Source: Parasphingopyxis sp. CP4 (GTDB lineage Bacteria; Pseudomonadota; Alphaproteobacteria; Sphingomonadales; Sphingomonadaceae). Taken from it: 64,000 bases of DNA. The stretch's first letter is position 1. Each line of letters starts with the position of its first letter. Positions 35,907 through 45,680 of this stretch are shown here, piece by piece. The notes below the pieces were generated by a model. The model was not told the origin of the DNA, did not search any database, and saw nothing but the letters and a program-made list of their open reading frames with translations. The translations under genes and the position numbers were made by a program. Location of the stretch: NCBI RefSeq assembly GCF_013378055.1, contig NZ_CP051130.1:2172001-2236000 (forward strand). The letters are read 5' to 3'.

Positions 35907-36503
35907 GTGCGCTTAGTAATCGTCTTGCTCCTTGGCTTCGCGCCGCTGCTCGCCGCTTGCGATAGGCAAAGCAGCGAAGCCTCGCAAGAAGCCTTATCGG
36001 CTCCCGGGATGAACGGTGCACCGCCGGCTTCCCATGGCGGATCGCAGGAAATGGGCAGGGTAAGCATCGAATATCGCGGCCAGCCTGCGCCTGATCTGAG
36101 TTTTTCGGACCCGAATGGACGCTCGATATCCTTTGCAGAACTTGAAGGTCAGCCGCTGCTCGTCAATCTCTGGGCCACCTGGTGCCCGCCCTGCATCGCC
36201 GAAATGCCGACGCTGGATGCACTGGCCGCCCGTGAAGCCGGAGCGCTGAGGGTCATGACGATCAGCGAAGATCTGCAAGGCGCCGAAGTCGTTACGCCCT
36301 TCTTCGCGGAGAATGACTTTGCCGAGCTTGAGCAATGGCTGGATCCGGACAATGCGATGATGGCAGCACTGGCCCTCGACACGCTGCCTGTGACCATCCT
36401 CTATGATGCCGAAGGCCGCGAGCTGTTTCGCGTCATCGGCGGAATGGACTGGGCAGGCGAGCGCGCCGATACGCTGATTTCCGGCGCTATCGGCGAGGAA
36501 TAG
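35907..36503 (+). CDS. TlpA-like thioredoxin-fold lipoprotein
   Basis: 198-residue membrane-anchored thiol-disulfide protein. N-terminal signal with lipobox LLAAC gives Cys18 as the lipid site; a Ser/Gly linker follows, then a thioredoxin domain with the redox motif WCPPC (Cys93, Cys96) in [13 protein letters not shown] and the cis-proline region [10 protein letters not shown]. The domain matches TlpA/ResA reductases facing the periplasm, often serving cytochrome c maturation. Start is a GTG at 35907 with only weak ribosome binding evidence. Divergent from argH across 34 bases; tail to tail with dapD (three-base gap). Confidence 0.9.
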   Translation: MRLVIVLLLGFAPLLAACDRQSSEASQEALSAPGMNGAPPASHGGSQEMGRVSIEYRGQPAPDLSFSDPNGRSISFAELEGQPLLVNLWATWCPPCIAEMPTLDALAAREAGALRVMTISEDLQGAEVVTPFFAENDFAELEQWLDPDNAMMAALALDTLPVTILYDAEGRELFRVIGGMDWAGERADTLISGAIGEE

Positions 36504-36506
36504 CCC

Positions 36507-37349
36507 CTAGCCGCGCAGCAATTCGTTGACGCTGGTTTTTGACCGCGTTCTTTCATCGACCCGCTTGATGATCACCGCACAATAGAGGCTGGGCGCCAAT
36601 GCGCCGTCCACCGTTTCGCGATTGGGCGTCGAACCCGACACGACCACCGAATAGGCAGGCACCCGGCCGGTAAAGACCTCGCCGGTATAGCGATCGATAA
36701 TCTTGGTCGAGGCGGTGATGAAGACGCCCATCCCAAGCACGCTGCCTTCTTCGACGATCACGCCTTCGACAACTTCGGAGCGCGCGCCGATAAAGCAGTT
36801 ATCCTCGATGATCGTCGGATTGGCCTGGAGCGGTTCGAGCACACCGCCGATTCCGGCGCCGGCCGAGATATGGCAATGTGCACCGACCTGCGCGCAACTG
36901 CCGACCGAAGCCCAGGTGTCGACCATCGTGCCGTCGCCGACATGCGCGCCGATATTCACAAAGCTCGGCATCAGCACGACATCCTTGCCGATATGCGCGC
37001 CCTTGCGGACGATCGAACCCGGCACTGCGCGAAACCCGGCTTCACGAAACTGGTCGGCATCCCAATCGTTGAATTTCGACGGAACCTTGTCCCACCAATG
37101 CCCGCCGCCATTCGATCCCTCGATGAGCTGCATGTCATTGAGCCGGAATGAGAGGAGCACGGCTTTCTTCAGCCATTGATGGACGACCCAGCCTTCGCTG
37201 CCGGCCCTGGTCGCCACGCGTGCCTCGCCATTGTCGAGCATAGCCAGCGCTGCCTCAACCGCCTCGCGCAGTTCGCCGCCTGTATCCGGCCCAACACTTT
37301 CGCGCCGTTCCCAGCCTTTTTCGATGGTCTGTTCGAGCTGCTTGCTCAT
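36507..37349 (-). CDS. dapD: Tetrahydrodipicolinate N-succinyltransferase
   Basis: Succinylates tetrahydrodipicolinate in lysine and diaminopimelate synthesis. The 280-residue trimer-forming acyltransferase has left-handed beta-helix hexapeptide repeats from [31 protein letters not shown] to [20 protein letters not shown]-type stretches, and the C-terminal [13 protein letters not shown]. The ATG at 37349 follows GGAGG by four bases; the frame continues upstream but that part overlaps the nucleotidase. Its start overlaps the stop of the HAD phosphatase gene by four bases, so the two are translationally coupled. Confidence 0.97.
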   Translation of the reverse strand: MSKQLEQTIEKGWERRESVGPDTGGELREAVEAALAMLDNGEARVATRAGSEGWVVHQWLKKAVLLSFRLNDMQLIEGSNGGGHWWDKVPSKFNDWDADQFREAGFRAVPGSIVRKGAHIGKDVVLMPSFVNIGAHVGDGTMVDTWASVGSCAQVGAHCHISAGAGIGGVLEPLQANPTIIEDNCFIGARSEVVEGVIVEEGSVLGMGVFITASTKIIDRYTGEVFTGRVPAYSVVVSGSTPNRETVDGALAPSLYCAVIIKRVDERTRSKTSVNELLRG

Positions 37350-38014
37350 GCCGCCTCCACTAATTCGCTGAGCCACGGCGTAACCGCGGCAATTTCATAA
37401 TCGATATATTCGTCATCATGCTCGTGCGATCCGCTTTCCGAGCCATTATTCACCCAGACCGTTACCATACCCATAGCTTTGGCCGGCCTTAGATTGCGCG
37501 CCATATCCTCCACAAAAAGTGCACGGTCAGGCTTAATATTGAATGTGTGACACATGGCGTCATATCCGCTGCGTTGCGGTTTGGGCACATAATCGCACGC
37601 ATGGATGTCGTGAATCGCCTCAAAACTGGCGCCCAGGCCGAGCCTGTCGAGCACCCGCCGCGCATAGGGGCCATCGCCATTGGTGAACACGAATTTGCGA
37701 CCCGGTAGCTCGCCGATCGCCTTCACCAGCGCGCGATCCTCGTCGATCACCTCGAGATCGATATCATGGACATAATCGAGGAAATGACCGGGTTCGACGT
37801 CATGCGCTTCCATCAAACCAGACAGCGTTGTGCCATGGCTGTGAAAGAAATGCTTCTGGATGCGCCGCGCTTCGACCCGATCCACATCGAGCAGGCCGGA
37901 AATATAGTCGCCCATCTTCACATCGATCTGGTCGAACAGCCGCGCGCTTGCCGGATAGAGCGTATTATCGAGATCGAAGATCCAGTGATCGATATGGGAA
38001 AGATGCGGCACCAT
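37346..38014 (-). CDS. Pyrimidine 5'-nucleotidase-like HAD hydrolase
   Basis: 222-residue haloacid-dehalogenase-fold phosphatase. The nucleophile motif is FDLDNTLYP at residues 12-20, motif II FTNGD near 110, and motif [15 protein letters not shown] with VEDMARNL. The FDLDNTLYP start and YVPKPQ loop match the Sdt1/PpnN-like group of pyrimidine 5'-nucleotidases, commonly found beside dapD in alphaproteobacteria. It overlaps dapD by four bases. Physiological substrate not determinable from sequence. Confidence 0.88.
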   Translation of the reverse strand: MVPHLSHIDHWIFDLDNTLYPASARLFDQIDVKMGDYISGLLDVDRVEARRIQKHFFHSHGTTLSGLMEAHDVEPGHFLDYVHDIDLEVIDEDRALVKAIGELPGRKFVFTNGDGPYARRVLDRLGLGASFEAIHDIHACDYVPKPQRSGYDAMCHTFNIKPDRALFVEDMARNLRPAKAMGMVTVWVNNGSESGSHEHDDEYIDYEIAAVTPWLSELVEAA

Positions 38015-38097
38015 GGTGCTTGCGCTCCTAATGGGCGCGCGGGATTACTGCAAAATGTTTCGCCGGGTTCTCAATGATAGATGCAGTTGCTTCCCGG

Positions 38098-39333
38098 TTA
38101 AGCGGCCTCGCGCTGGGCCGGCATTTCCATCTCTATCGGGAGCGAGCGATAGCCATGGAGACCCAGCCGCGGAATCCAATCGCGGTCCGCAATTGGTTGG
38201 GGAACCCGCAGGTCCGGCCAGCGACGGAACAGGCGTTCGAGCGCGATCTGTCCCTCGGCTCTCGCCAGATGCAACCCAAGGCAAAGGTGGATGCCGCCGC
38301 CAAAGCCCGCATGCCGTTGCGGCCGCTCTCGCCAGATGTCGAAGACCTCCGGATCCTCGAAAACGGCCGGATCGCTATTCGCCGAAGCGAGACAGGCCAT
38401 GATACGATCGCCGCGTTTCAGCTGCGCGCCGTGAAAGTCGATATCGGCGCGCACGATCCGGGGCTTGGTCATCTGGACGGGAGAATTGTAGCGCATCAGC
38501 TCTTCGACGGCCGGGGCGGCGAGCGACCAATCAGCCTGCAGCGCGGCGAGCTGGTCCGGGTGTGCGCACAGGGTAGCGATCCCGGTGGAGACCAGATGGG
38601 TGGTCGTTTCATGGCCCGCGAAAAAGAGGATCGCGACCATGGCTACAAGCTCATCCTCGCTCATCCGGTCACCATCGGCTTCGGCATTGACGAGATCGAC
38701 GAGCAAGCCTTCGCGCTCGCCATTGCGCGCAGCGGCGATTTCGCTTCGGATATAGCGGATCATGCGCCCAAGCGCCGGCATCGTCCTGAGAATTGTCCAG
38801 ATGCCGACCGACCGTGTCATCTGGTCGGTCCAGTCCATGAATTGCTGTTTGTCATCGCCGCCCAGTCCCAGCATCTCGCAGATTACAAGCAGCGGCAGCG
38901 CGCGTACATAGCCATTGACGATATCGCGATTGCCCTCGGCTTCCATGCGATCGAGCAGGCCATCTGCCAGCGTCGCGATCTGCGGCCGATAGGCGGTAAT
39001 GCTCCGCGCGAGGAACGGCGCGTCCACCAGCTTGCGCAATCGGCGATGGTCAGGATCGTCCATCATCAGCATATTTTCGCCAAGTAGTCTGAGGTTTTTC
39101 GGCATCCAGCGCGGCACCGTCGATTTGCCGCCGGGCACATTGCGTCCGTCCGAAGCGAAGAGATCCGCGCCCTTGAGCATATCGGTTACCGCCGCATGGC
39201 TGGTCGCGAGCCAGACCCGACCCATCAGCGGCACCTTGATCTCGATCACCGACCCCGTATCGCGCAGCGCCGCCAAGGTCGGAAAGGGGTCGCGCATGAA
39301 AGCTACGCTCTGGAGGTCAAATTTATGCGTCAT
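38098..39333 (-). CDS. Cytochrome P450
   Basis: 411-residue soluble class I P450 monooxygenase. Heme ligand is Cys351 in FGGGIHLCLG; the oxygen-activation helix is FAGHETTTH; the K-helix EXXR lies in EELMRYNSPVQMTKPR, followed by the meander. The CYP family cannot be assigned by eye. It needs a ferredoxin and reductase, neither of which is nearby. Upstream (minus strand) is a good promoter overlapped by an inverted repeat, so it is probably substrate-induced and transcribed alone. Downstream is the nucleotidase gene's start region across 83 bases. Confidence 0.95.
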   Translation of the reverse strand: MTHKFDLQSVAFMRDPFPTLAALRDTGSVIEIKVPLMGRVWLATSHAAVTDMLKGADLFASDGRNVPGGKSTVPRWMPKNLRLLGENMLMMDDPDHRRLRKLVDAPFLARSITAYRPQIATLADGLLDRMEAEGNRDIVNGYVRALPLLVICEMLGLGGDDKQQFMDWTDQMTRSVGIWTILRTMPALGRMIRYIRSEIAAARNGEREGLLVDLVNAEADGDRMSEDELVAMVAILFFAGHETTTHLVSTGIATLCAHPDQLAALQADWSLAAPAVEELMRYNSPVQMTKPRIVRADIDFHGAQLKRGDRIMACLASANSDPAVFEDPEVFDIWRERPQRHAGFGGGIHLCLGLHLARAEGQIALERLFRRWPDLRVPQPIADRDWIPRLGLHGYRSLPIEMEMPAQREAA

Positions 39334-39352
39334 GGTTCGCCTTTCGCCGGTG

Positions 39353-39386
39353 CTGACTAGTATAACAGTCAGTCCGTAACGGCCAA
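39353..39386 (-). promoter_or_regulatory. Promoter and operator-like inverted repeat of the P450 gene
   Basis: Minus strand: -35 TTGGCC (39386-39381), 16-base spacer, -10 TATACT (39364-39359). The inverted repeat CTGACT / AGTCAG (39353-39358 and 39367-39372, eight-base spacer) encloses the -10, so a bound dimer would block transcription. Arms are seen directly; a TetR-like repressor is an inference, and no such gene lies nearby. Confidence 0.55.
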
Positions 39387-39418
39387 AGGTTCACCGGAAT
39401 GGGGAATTTTTCGCGCCG

Positions 39419-39772
39419 CTAGACGGTGAAGCTTTCTCCGCACCCGCAGCTGCCGGTGGCATTGGGATTGTCGAACACGAAGCCAGCGGTGAAATCATCC
39501 TCTTTCCAGTCCATCGTCGAACCAATCAGATAGAGGACCGAAGCCGCATCGACATAGAAATCGCCGCCGGGAGTCACGATCTTCTCATCCATCGGATCGG
39601 CTTCGCTGATATAATCGACCGAATAGGCGAGGCCTGAACAACCCCGTTGCGGGGTGGATAGCTTCACGCCGATCGTGCCCTCCGGGGCCTTTGCAAGCAG
39701 ATTGGCTATGCGCGTATTTGCCGAGTCAGTCAGTGTGAGTGCGGCGGGTATCTCGCGGATCGTGGTCGCCAT
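39419..39772 (-). CDS. sufA: A-type Fe-S carrier of the suf operon
   Basis: 117-residue HesB/IscA-family scaffold or carrier that passes clusters to target proteins. The three cluster ligands are Cys45 (QRGCSGLAY) and Cys109/Cys111 (GSCGCGESF) at the conserved spacing. Last gene of the suf operon; its start overlaps the sufT stop by one base (TAATG). It could equally be called ErpA-like, but the location favours SufA. Confidence 0.93.
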   Translation of the reverse strand: MATTIREIPAALTLTDSANTRIANLLAKAPEGTIGVKLSTPQRGCSGLAYSVDYISEADPMDEKIVTPGGDFYVDAASVLYLIGSTMDWKEDDFTAGFVFDNPNATGSCGCGESFTV

Positions 39773-40314
39773 TACAGCATCCCCAGTTCGAGTTTGGCTT
39801 CATCGGTCATCTTGCTTGGGTCCCAAGGCGGATCCCAGACGAGATTGACTTCGGCATGGCCGACACCGGGTACCGAGCCGACGCGCAGCTCGACCTCGCC
39901 GGGCATGGTTTCGGCTACCGGACAATGCGGCGTTGTCAGCGTCATCGAGACAAAGGCCTCGGCATTATCGCTCACTTCCACACCGTAGATCAGGCCAAGA
40001 TCATAGATGTTCACCGGGATTTCGGGATCGTAAATTTCCTTGATCGCCGCGATGATATCGTCGCGCAGATCGCCGCTGCTCGACGGTTCTTCCTTCGGCT
40101 GCCCAGCCAGGAAACCTTCGAGATAGTCTTTCTTGCGGTTGAGCTTGGCGGCATCGCTTTCGGCTTCGTACGGAGACGGCGCCACGACAGTGGTTTTCAC
40201 AGCATCAGCCCCGTCCTCGTTACCCTTGGCGTCCTCGACATGATCGACGCGCGCCTTGGCGGGCTTGTCGACGGCATCGACTTCTTCGACACTGATCTTG
40301 CGTTCTTCGTTCAT
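39772..40314 (-). CDS. sufT: SufT (MIP18/DUF59 family) Fe-S assembly factor
   Basis: 180 residues: a hydrophilic acidic/lysine-rich N-terminal half (about 1-85) followed by a DUF59 domain with IYDPEIPVNIYDLGLIYGVEV, MTLTTPHCPVAETMP (conserved Cys) and VNLVWDPPWDPSKMTDEAKLELG, the SufT signature. It assists maturation of Fe-S proteins, chiefly under iron-sulfur demand. Separated from sufS by nine bases and overlapping sufA by one base, so it is a bona fide operon member. Confidence 0.93.
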   Translation of the reverse strand: MNEERKISVEEVDAVDKPAKARVDHVEDAKGNEDGADAVKTTVVAPSPYEAESDAAKLNRKKDYLEGFLAGQPKEEPSSSGDLRDDIIAAIKEIYDPEIPVNIYDLGLIYGVEVSDNAEAFVSMTLTTPHCPVAETMPGEVELRVGSVPGVGHAEVNLVWDPPWDPSKMTDEAKLELGML

Positions 40315-40323
40315 ACCAAGCCT

Positions 40324-41538
40324 CTATCCGAATATCCGGGTGACGCGTTCAATGCCCTTCACAAGGGCGGTGACATCGTCGCTGTTGTTATAGACTCCAA
40401 AACTTGCCCGGGCCGTGGCGTCGACCCCGAGATAGGCCATCAAGGGCTGCGCACAATGATGGCCAGCGCGGATTGCCACGCCCTCTTCATCCAGGATCGT
40501 ACCGATATCGTGCGGGTGCACACCTTCGATACCGAAGCTGACAATACCGGCAGCATCATCGGGCCCGTAGAGCCGGACGCTGTTGATCTGGGAAAGCGCA
40601 TCGCGGGTTTCCGCAACCAGCTCTGTCTCGCGCGCATGGATCGCGTCGAGACCGAGATTGGTGACATAATCGATCGCGGCATGAAGCCCGAGCGCGCCGA
40701 CAATATGCGGCGTACCGGCTTCAAAGCGTTGCGGTGCAGGAGCATAAGTCGTGCCGGAAAAGCTGACCTTGTCGATCATCGATCCGCCACCTTCCCAGGG
40801 CGGCATTCCGGCGAGAATTTCGCTCCGCGCCCAGAGCGCGCCGATGCCGGTCGGGCCGTAAAGTTTATGCGCGGAAAAGACGTAAAAATCGCAATCGAGC
40901 GCCTGCACGTCGACAGACATACGCGGAACAGCCTGGCAGCCATCGATCAGCAGTTTCGCACCGACAGCATGGGCAAGCTGAGCCGCGCGCGCGACATCGA
41001 GATGCGAACCCAGAACATTGGAGACATGGGCGAGCGCGACCAGCTTGTGATGCGCAGTGAGCATATCGGCCATGGCATCAAGATCGATCCGGCCATCTTC
41101 GGTCAGCGGTGCGACATCGATCTCGGCACCAACCCGCTCGGCGAGCAGCTGCCAGGGCACGATGTTCGAATGATGCTCAAGCTCGGACAGCATGATGCGA
41201 TCGCCCGGGCCGAGATTTTGATTGCCCCAGCTATGCGCGACAAGGTTGATCGCCTCGGTCGCGCCGCGGGTGAACACGATCTCGCTGTCTGACGCGGCGC
41301 CGATAAATTCACCGACCCGTCGCCGGGCGGCCTCATAGGCCAATGTCATATCGGCCGAGCGCGAATAGACACCGCGATGGACGGTCGCATATTTTTCGCC
41401 ATAGCCGGAATTGATCGCATCGATCACGGCCTGTGGCTTCTGCGCCGTGGCTGCCGTATCGAGATAGCGCCAGCCATCACCGATCCCCGGGAAATCCGCG
41501 CGGATATCATGTGGCAAAGAGGCGGGCATCATGTTCAC
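40324..41538 (-). CDS. sufS: Cysteine desulfurase SufS (group II)
   Basis: PLP enzyme supplying persulfide sulfur for cluster assembly. 404 residues with PLP lysine Lys225 (FSAHKLYGPTG) and the active-site Cys362 in RAGHHCAQPLM, on the short loop of group II (SufS/CsdA) enzymes. No sufE or sufU gene is adjacent, so the sulfur acceptor must be elsewhere. It overlaps sufD by ATGA (41535-41538). Confidence 0.96.
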   Translation of the reverse strand: MNMMPASLPHDIRADFPGIGDGWRYLDTAATAQKPQAVIDAINSGYGEKYATVHRGVYSRSADMTLAYEAARRRVGEFIGAASDSEIVFTRGATEAINLVAHSWGNQNLGPGDRIMLSELEHHSNIVPWQLLAERVGAEIDVAPLTEDGRIDLDAMADMLTAHHKLVALAHVSNVLGSHLDVARAAQLAHAVGAKLLIDGCQAVPRMSVDVQALDCDFYVFSAHKLYGPTGIGALWARSEILAGMPPWEGGGSMIDKVSFSGTTYAPAPQRFEAGTPHIVGALGLHAAIDYVTNLGLDAIHARETELVAETRDALSQINSVRLYGPDDAAGIVSFGIEGVHPHDIGTILDEEGVAIRAGHHCAQPLMAYLGVDATARASFGVYNNSDDVTALVKGIERVTRIFG

Positions 41539-42296
41539 GTGATCGCCTCCAGCACGGCCAGCGCCTTGGCTTCGATGGCGTCATGGGCGGCTTCATCGTC
41601 CAGGCTGACAAAGGCATCGGCGATAAAGGCCTGAAGCATCAGCTTGCGCGCTTCAGCAGGCGGAAGACCGCGCGAGGCGAGATAAAACAGCGCTTGCTTG
41701 TCGAGCTCGCCCACCGTGGCGCCATGCGCGCATTTCACATCATCGGCGAAAATCTCAAGCTCCGGCTTGGCGTTAGCCGTCGCCGTGCGATCGAGCAGCA
41801 TCGCCTTTACCGATTGCGAGGCATCGATCTTCTGCGCATCGCGGGCGACGGCCACCTTGCCGAGGAACGAGCCGGTTGCCGTTTCGCCGAGCACGGAGCG
41901 AACCACCTGGTTGCTGGTACCGCCGCGTTCAACATGGCGCACGTCCGTGACAATTTCGAGCGTCTGGTCTCCGGTCCCGAGGATCGCACCGCCAAGCTCG
42001 AAATGCGCGCCCTCGGCAAGCGTCACTTCTACAGCGATGCGGCCATAATCCGCGTCGATCGCCAGGCAATGGAGCGCAAAGCGTGCGTCTTTCTCAAGCC
42101 GGATGACGAGAGTTTCGACGGCCACATTCGGTTCGCCGGGCGCCAGCACCAGCTGGCGATTGGCGCTCTCGCCAGCAGCAACGACAATGTCTTCGCGCGT
42201 GCCAGCGATATCCGGCCATACCGGCGCGAGCGCATCGATATCGCTATAGCGCCAGGCCTCGTCGCGACGGGTTGGAAGGGGAAGAGTATCGCTCAT
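41535..42296 (-). CDS. sufD: Fe-S assembly protein SufD
   Basis: Partner of SufB in the SufBC2D scaffold. At 253 residues it is much shorter than the Escherichia coli protein (about 420); it lacks most of the N-terminal helical part and keeps the beta-helix core and the C-terminal KCAHGATVGELDKQALFYLASRGLPPAEARKLMLQAF, whose conserved His and Cys line the SufB-SufD interface. Short SufD proteins seem usual in this lineage (recollection). Overlaps both neighbours by four bases. Confidence 0.93.
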   Translation of the reverse strand: MSDTLPLPTRRDEAWRYSDIDALAPVWPDIAGTREDIVVAAGESANRQLVLAPGEPNVAVETLVIRLEKDARFALHCLAIDADYGRIAVEVTLAEGAHFELGGAILGTGDQTLEIVTDVRHVERGGTSNQVVRSVLGETATGSFLGKVAVARDAQKIDASQSVKAMLLDRTATANAKPELEIFADDVKCAHGATVGELDKQALFYLASRGLPPAEARKLMLQAFIADAFVSLDDEAAHDAIEAKALAVLEAIT

Positions 42297-43042
42297 GCCG
42301 CTTCCGCAATCGCCTCATAGCCCTGCTCTTCGAGCACCAGTGCCAGCTCCGCACCGCCGGTCTTCACGATCCGGCCATCGGCCAGCACATGGACAAAATC
42401 CGGTTTCACGACATCAAGCAGACGCTGATAATGGGTGATCAACAGCACCGCCTTATCGGCCTGCCGCATGATCGTGTTGATGCCTTCGCCGACCGTGCGC
42501 AGCGCATCGATATCGAGACCGCTATCGGTTTCGTCGAGGATCGCGAGCGTCGGATCGATGATACCCATCTGGACCATCTCGTTGCGCTTCTTCTCGCCGC
42601 CGGAAAAGCCAACATTGACGGCGCGCTTCAGCATCTCGGCGTTCATTTTGAGCGAGGCGGCCTGGGCACGGGCGAGTTTCAGGAAGTCAGCGCCCGAGAG
42701 CTCCTCTTCACCGCGCGCCGTGCGCTGGGCATTGAGCGCTGTGCGCAGGAACTGGACATTGGACACGCCGGGAATTTCGACCGGATATTGGAAGCCCAGG
42801 AACAGTCCGGCGGCGGCGCGTTCATGCGGATCCATATCGAGCAGGTCTTCGCCCTTGTAGCTCACCGATCCAGCCGTGACTTCATAGCCGTCCCGGCCGC
42901 CCAGCACATAAGCGAGCGTGGATTTGCCAGCACCATTGGGTCCCATGATCGCATGGATTTCGCCCGCACCGATTTCGAGGCTCAGGCCCTTCAAAATGGG
43001 CGTCCCGCCAATTTCGGCGTGGAGATTGTCTATCTTAAGCAT
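42293..43042 (-). CDS. sufC: Fe-S assembly ATPase SufC
   Basis: ABC-type ATPase driving the SufBC2D scaffold. 249 residues: Walker A GPNGAGKS (34-41), Q-loop GFQYPVEIPG, signature SGGEKKRNE and Walker B LAILDETDSGLD, each typical of SufC. ATG at 43042 gives the standard [11 protein letters not shown] start; a longer open frame upstream overlaps the acidic protein gene and is spurious. The start lies eight bases inside the end of that gene, so the acidic ORF is embedded in the operon without a break. Confidence 0.97.
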   Translation of the reverse strand: MLKIDNLHAEIGGTPILKGLSLEIGAGEIHAIMGPNGAGKSTLAYVLGGRDGYEVTAGSVSYKGEDLLDMDPHERAAAGLFLGFQYPVEIPGVSNVQFLRTALNAQRTARGEEELSGADFLKLARAQAASLKMNAEMLKRAVNVGFSGGEKKRNEMVQMGIIDPTLAILDETDSGLDIDALRTVGEGINTIMRQADKAVLLITHYQRLLDVVKPDFVHVLADGRIVKTGGAELALVLEEQGYEAIAEAA

Positions 43043-43760
43043 TGGGTTCCGTTTCATCTGCGGCAGCTTCGCCATCATCATTGTCAGGGGTATCGGGAGC
43101 ATCGCTGTCCGGCGATTCTTCGTCTGCGCCCTCGGTATCTTCTGCCGCTTCGGCTGCTTCCAATGCTTCATCAGCGGCGGCTTCTGCTTCCCGCGTTTCG
43201 CGCGCGGCACTCGCTTCTTCGACGATCAGATGCGCGAGCGCGGCATCAGACTGGGCGACCAAACGTTCGGCGCTTGCCCGGATCGTCGCTTCGGGCGCAT
43301 CGGGATAGCGGGGCAGCATGCTGAAATAGAAGGCGTTCACATAGGCTGCGCGTTGGCCCGAGCAGCGCAGCAAGGCTTCATCACCAATCACATTGAGCGA
43401 GAAACCGGTTTCTTCGAGCTCGACGCCTGCTTCCGTCGCGCAGTTCGAATAGCCGTTGAAAGCGAGCGTCAGGTCGGACGGCGTTGGCGGCTCTTCTTCC
43501 TCTGCCGCCTCTTCGTCGTTCGCCTCGTCGTCTTCGGTGGCTTCATCCTCGCCAGCTTCGTCTTCGTCCGAAGTTTCGGCCTCGTCATCCGATGCGTCGC
43601 CCTCAGGCGCGGTATTGTCCTCAGCCGCCTCTTCTTCGTCCGCGAACAGGGAATCGATAACGTCGAGATCGACGTCCCCATCGGTCTGCTCCTGAGCCAC
43701 CAGCGCGGCCGGCGACGCCAACAACAGGCAGGCGGCGAATGGCGTAAGATGCTTGGTCAT
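43035..43760 (-). CDS. Highly acidic exported protein embedded in the suf operon
   Basis: 241 residues, function unknown. A signal peptide ([16 protein letters not shown], cleavage near residue 22) is followed by roughly 75 residues without a single Lys or Arg and very rich in Asp/Glu (for example [17 protein letters not shown]). A folded central part, about residues 97-200, has two Cys (SNCATEAG and [10 protein letters not shown]) and helices; the tail is again acidic. It is translationally coupled on both sides: ATGA overlap with sufB (43757-43760) and eight bases shared with sufC (43035-43042). It looks periplasmic, which is odd for a cytosolic Fe-S operon. Confidence 0.85.
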   Translation of the reverse strand: MTKHLTPFAACLLLASPAALVAQEQTDGDVDLDVIDSLFADEEEAAEDNTAPEGDASDDEAETSDEDEAGEDEATEDDEANDEEAAEEEEPPTPSDLTLAFNGYSNCATEAGVELEETGFSLNVIGDEALLRCSGQRAAYVNAFYFSMLPRYPDAPEATIRASAERLVAQSDAALAHLIVEEASAARETREAEAAADEALEAAEAAEDTEGADEESPDSDAPDTPDNDDGEAAADETEPNA

Positions 43761-45238
43761 CCGACACTCCCTTCCAGGCTGATACCCAGCAGTTTCTGCG
43801 CTTCGACGGCAAATTCCATCGGCAGCTGTTTGAGCACGTCCTTGGCAAATCCATTGACGATCAACGCCACCGCTTCTTCTTCGTCGAGGCCGCGCTGTTG
43901 GGCATAGAACATCTGGTCGTCCGAAATCTTCGAGGTCGTTGCCTCATGCTCGATCTGCGCGGTCGGGTTCTTCACCTCGATATACGGGACCGTGTGCGCG
44001 CCGCATTGATCACCGAGCAACAGGCTGTCGCACTGGGTGAAGTTGCGCACGCCTTCAGCCTTGGGACCAACGCGGACGAGACCGCGATAGGTGTTGTCCG
44101 ATTTACCCGCGCTGATGCCTTTCGAGATAATCGTTGAGCGGGTGCCCGGCGCATTATGGATCATCTTGGTGCCGGTATCGGCCTGCTGGTAATTATTGGT
44201 GAGCGCGACCGAATAGAATTCGCCAACGCTGTTTTCGCCATTCAGCACACAGCTCGGATATTTCCAGGTGATCGCGCTACCTGTCTCAACCTGAGTCCAG
44301 CTGATCTTCGAATTCTTGCCCTGGCACAGGCCCCGCTTGGTGACGAAATTATAGATCCCGCCCTTGCCTTCGGCATCGCCCGGATACCAATTCTGGACGG
44401 TAGAATATTTGATCTCGGCATCGTCGAGCGCAACCAGCTCAACAACGGCGGCATGGAGCTGATTCTCGTCACGCATCGGCGCGGTGCAGCCTTCGAGATA
44501 GGAGACATAGCTCCCCTTCTCGGCAATGATCAGGGTCCGTTCGAACTGGCCGGTATTTTCCGCGTTGATCCGGAAATAGGTCGACAATTCCATCGGGCAG
44601 CGCACGCCTTCTGGGATGTAGACAAAGGTGCCATCGGAAAAGACCGCCGAGTTGAGCGCGGCGAAATAATTGTCATGGACTGGCACGACCTTGGCGAGCC
44701 ATTTCTTGACGAGCTCTGGATGCTCCCGGATCGCTTCGGAAATCGACAGGAAGATAACGCCCGCCTTGGAGAGTTCCTCGCGAAAGGTGGTGGCAACGCT
44801 GACGCTATCGAACACCGCATCAACGGCCACTTTGCGTGCGCCCTCCACACCGGCGAGAACTTTCTGTTCCTCGATCGGAATGCCGAGCTTTTCATAGACC
44901 CGGAGAATCTCGGGATCGACTTCATCCAGGCTGTTGAGCTTTGGCTTCGCCTTGGGCTCGGCGTAATAATAGGCATCCTGATAATCGATCGGCGGGATGT
45001 TGAGCTTGGCCCAATCCGGGCTCTCCATTTCCTGCCAGCGCCGGAACGCCTTGAGCCGCCACTCGAGCATCCATTCCGGCTCGTCCTTCTTCGCCGAAAT
45101 GAACCGGACGGTATCTTCATTGAGTCCCTTGGGCGCAAAATCCTGTTCGATGTCGGACGAGAAACCCCATTCATAGGTCTCCGCCTTTTTCGCCGCCTCA
45201 AAGGCTTCTTCGTTACGGACTTTCGCTTCGTCGGTCAT
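43757..45238 (-). CDS. sufB: Fe-S cluster assembly scaffold SufB
   Basis: 493 residues, full length. Core of the SufBC2D scaffold on which the 4Fe-4S cluster is built. Recognised by [23 protein letters not shown] near the N-terminus, the central [48 protein letters not shown]-type region, and the C-terminal [33 protein letters not shown], the SufB signature. Second gene of the operon after the Rrf2 regulator, with which it overlaps by four bases (45235-45238). Confidence 0.97.
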   Translation of the reverse strand: MTDEAKVRNEEAFEAAKKAETYEWGFSSDIEQDFAPKGLNEDTVRFISAKKDEPEWMLEWRLKAFRRWQEMESPDWAKLNIPPIDYQDAYYYAEPKAKPKLNSLDEVDPEILRVYEKLGIPIEEQKVLAGVEGARKVAVDAVFDSVSVATTFREELSKAGVIFLSISEAIREHPELVKKWLAKVVPVHDNYFAALNSAVFSDGTFVYIPEGVRCPMELSTYFRINAENTGQFERTLIIAEKGSYVSYLEGCTAPMRDENQLHAAVVELVALDDAEIKYSTVQNWYPGDAEGKGGIYNFVTKRGLCQGKNSKISWTQVETGSAITWKYPSCVLNGENSVGEFYSVALTNNYQQADTGTKMIHNAPGTRSTIISKGISAGKSDNTYRGLVRVGPKAEGVRNFTQCDSLLLGDQCGAHTVPYIEVKNPTAQIEHEATTSKISDDQMFYAQQRGLDEEEAVALIVNGFAKDVLKQLPMEFAVEAQKLLGISLEGSVG

Positions 45239-45672
45239 GCGGTGGCGCTTTCAATAGCGGAAACGGGTTCGGAATGGGCAAGGGTCGCAAGGCTGACATC
45301 GGCCAGCGCATCGCGGATGACTGTATTGACGATCGCCCAATGCGGTTTGACCTGGCAGGAGGCTTCGAGAGCGCAATCCTGCTTCCCATGCTCGACACAG
45401 GCAGTCATGGCGATCGGGCCTTCAACCGTCTCGATGATATCGGCAAGGCTAATCGCGGCCGCCGGACGAGCAAGCTGGATACCGCCGCCTGCACCGCGGA
45501 TCGATTTCAGCAATCCACCGCGCGACAAAAGGCTCACCAGTTTCTGGGTTGTGGGCAGCGGAATGCCGGTTTCTTCGGCGAGCTGGGTCGCGCTCGTACG
45601 GGCGCCCCCGCAATGCTGTGCGGCCGCCTGCATCGTCACAACTGCATAATCTGCCATGCTCGACAGGCGCAT
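45235..45672 (-). CDS. Rrf2/IscR-type regulator of the suf operon
   Basis: 145-residue winged-helix regulator heading the suf operon. The N-terminal helices [15 protein letters not shown] and recognition segment [27 protein letters not shown] match Rrf2 proteins. Three Cys, C92, C100 and C106, are placed like the [2Fe-2S] ligands of IscR (92, 98, 104), so it likely senses Fe-S supply and represses the operon when clusters are plentiful. A near-perfect 31-base inverted repeat just upstream is its probable operator. IscR, SufR or RirA-like naming is not settled by eye. Confidence 0.92.
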   Translation of the reverse strand: MRLSSMADYAVVTMQAAAQHCGGARTSATQLAEETGIPLPTTQKLVSLLSRGGLLKSIRGAGGGIQLARPAAAISLADIIETVEGPIAMTACVEHGKQDCALEASCQVKPHWAIVNTVIRDALADVSLATLAHSEPVSAIESATA

Positions 45673-45680
45673 AATGAGAT

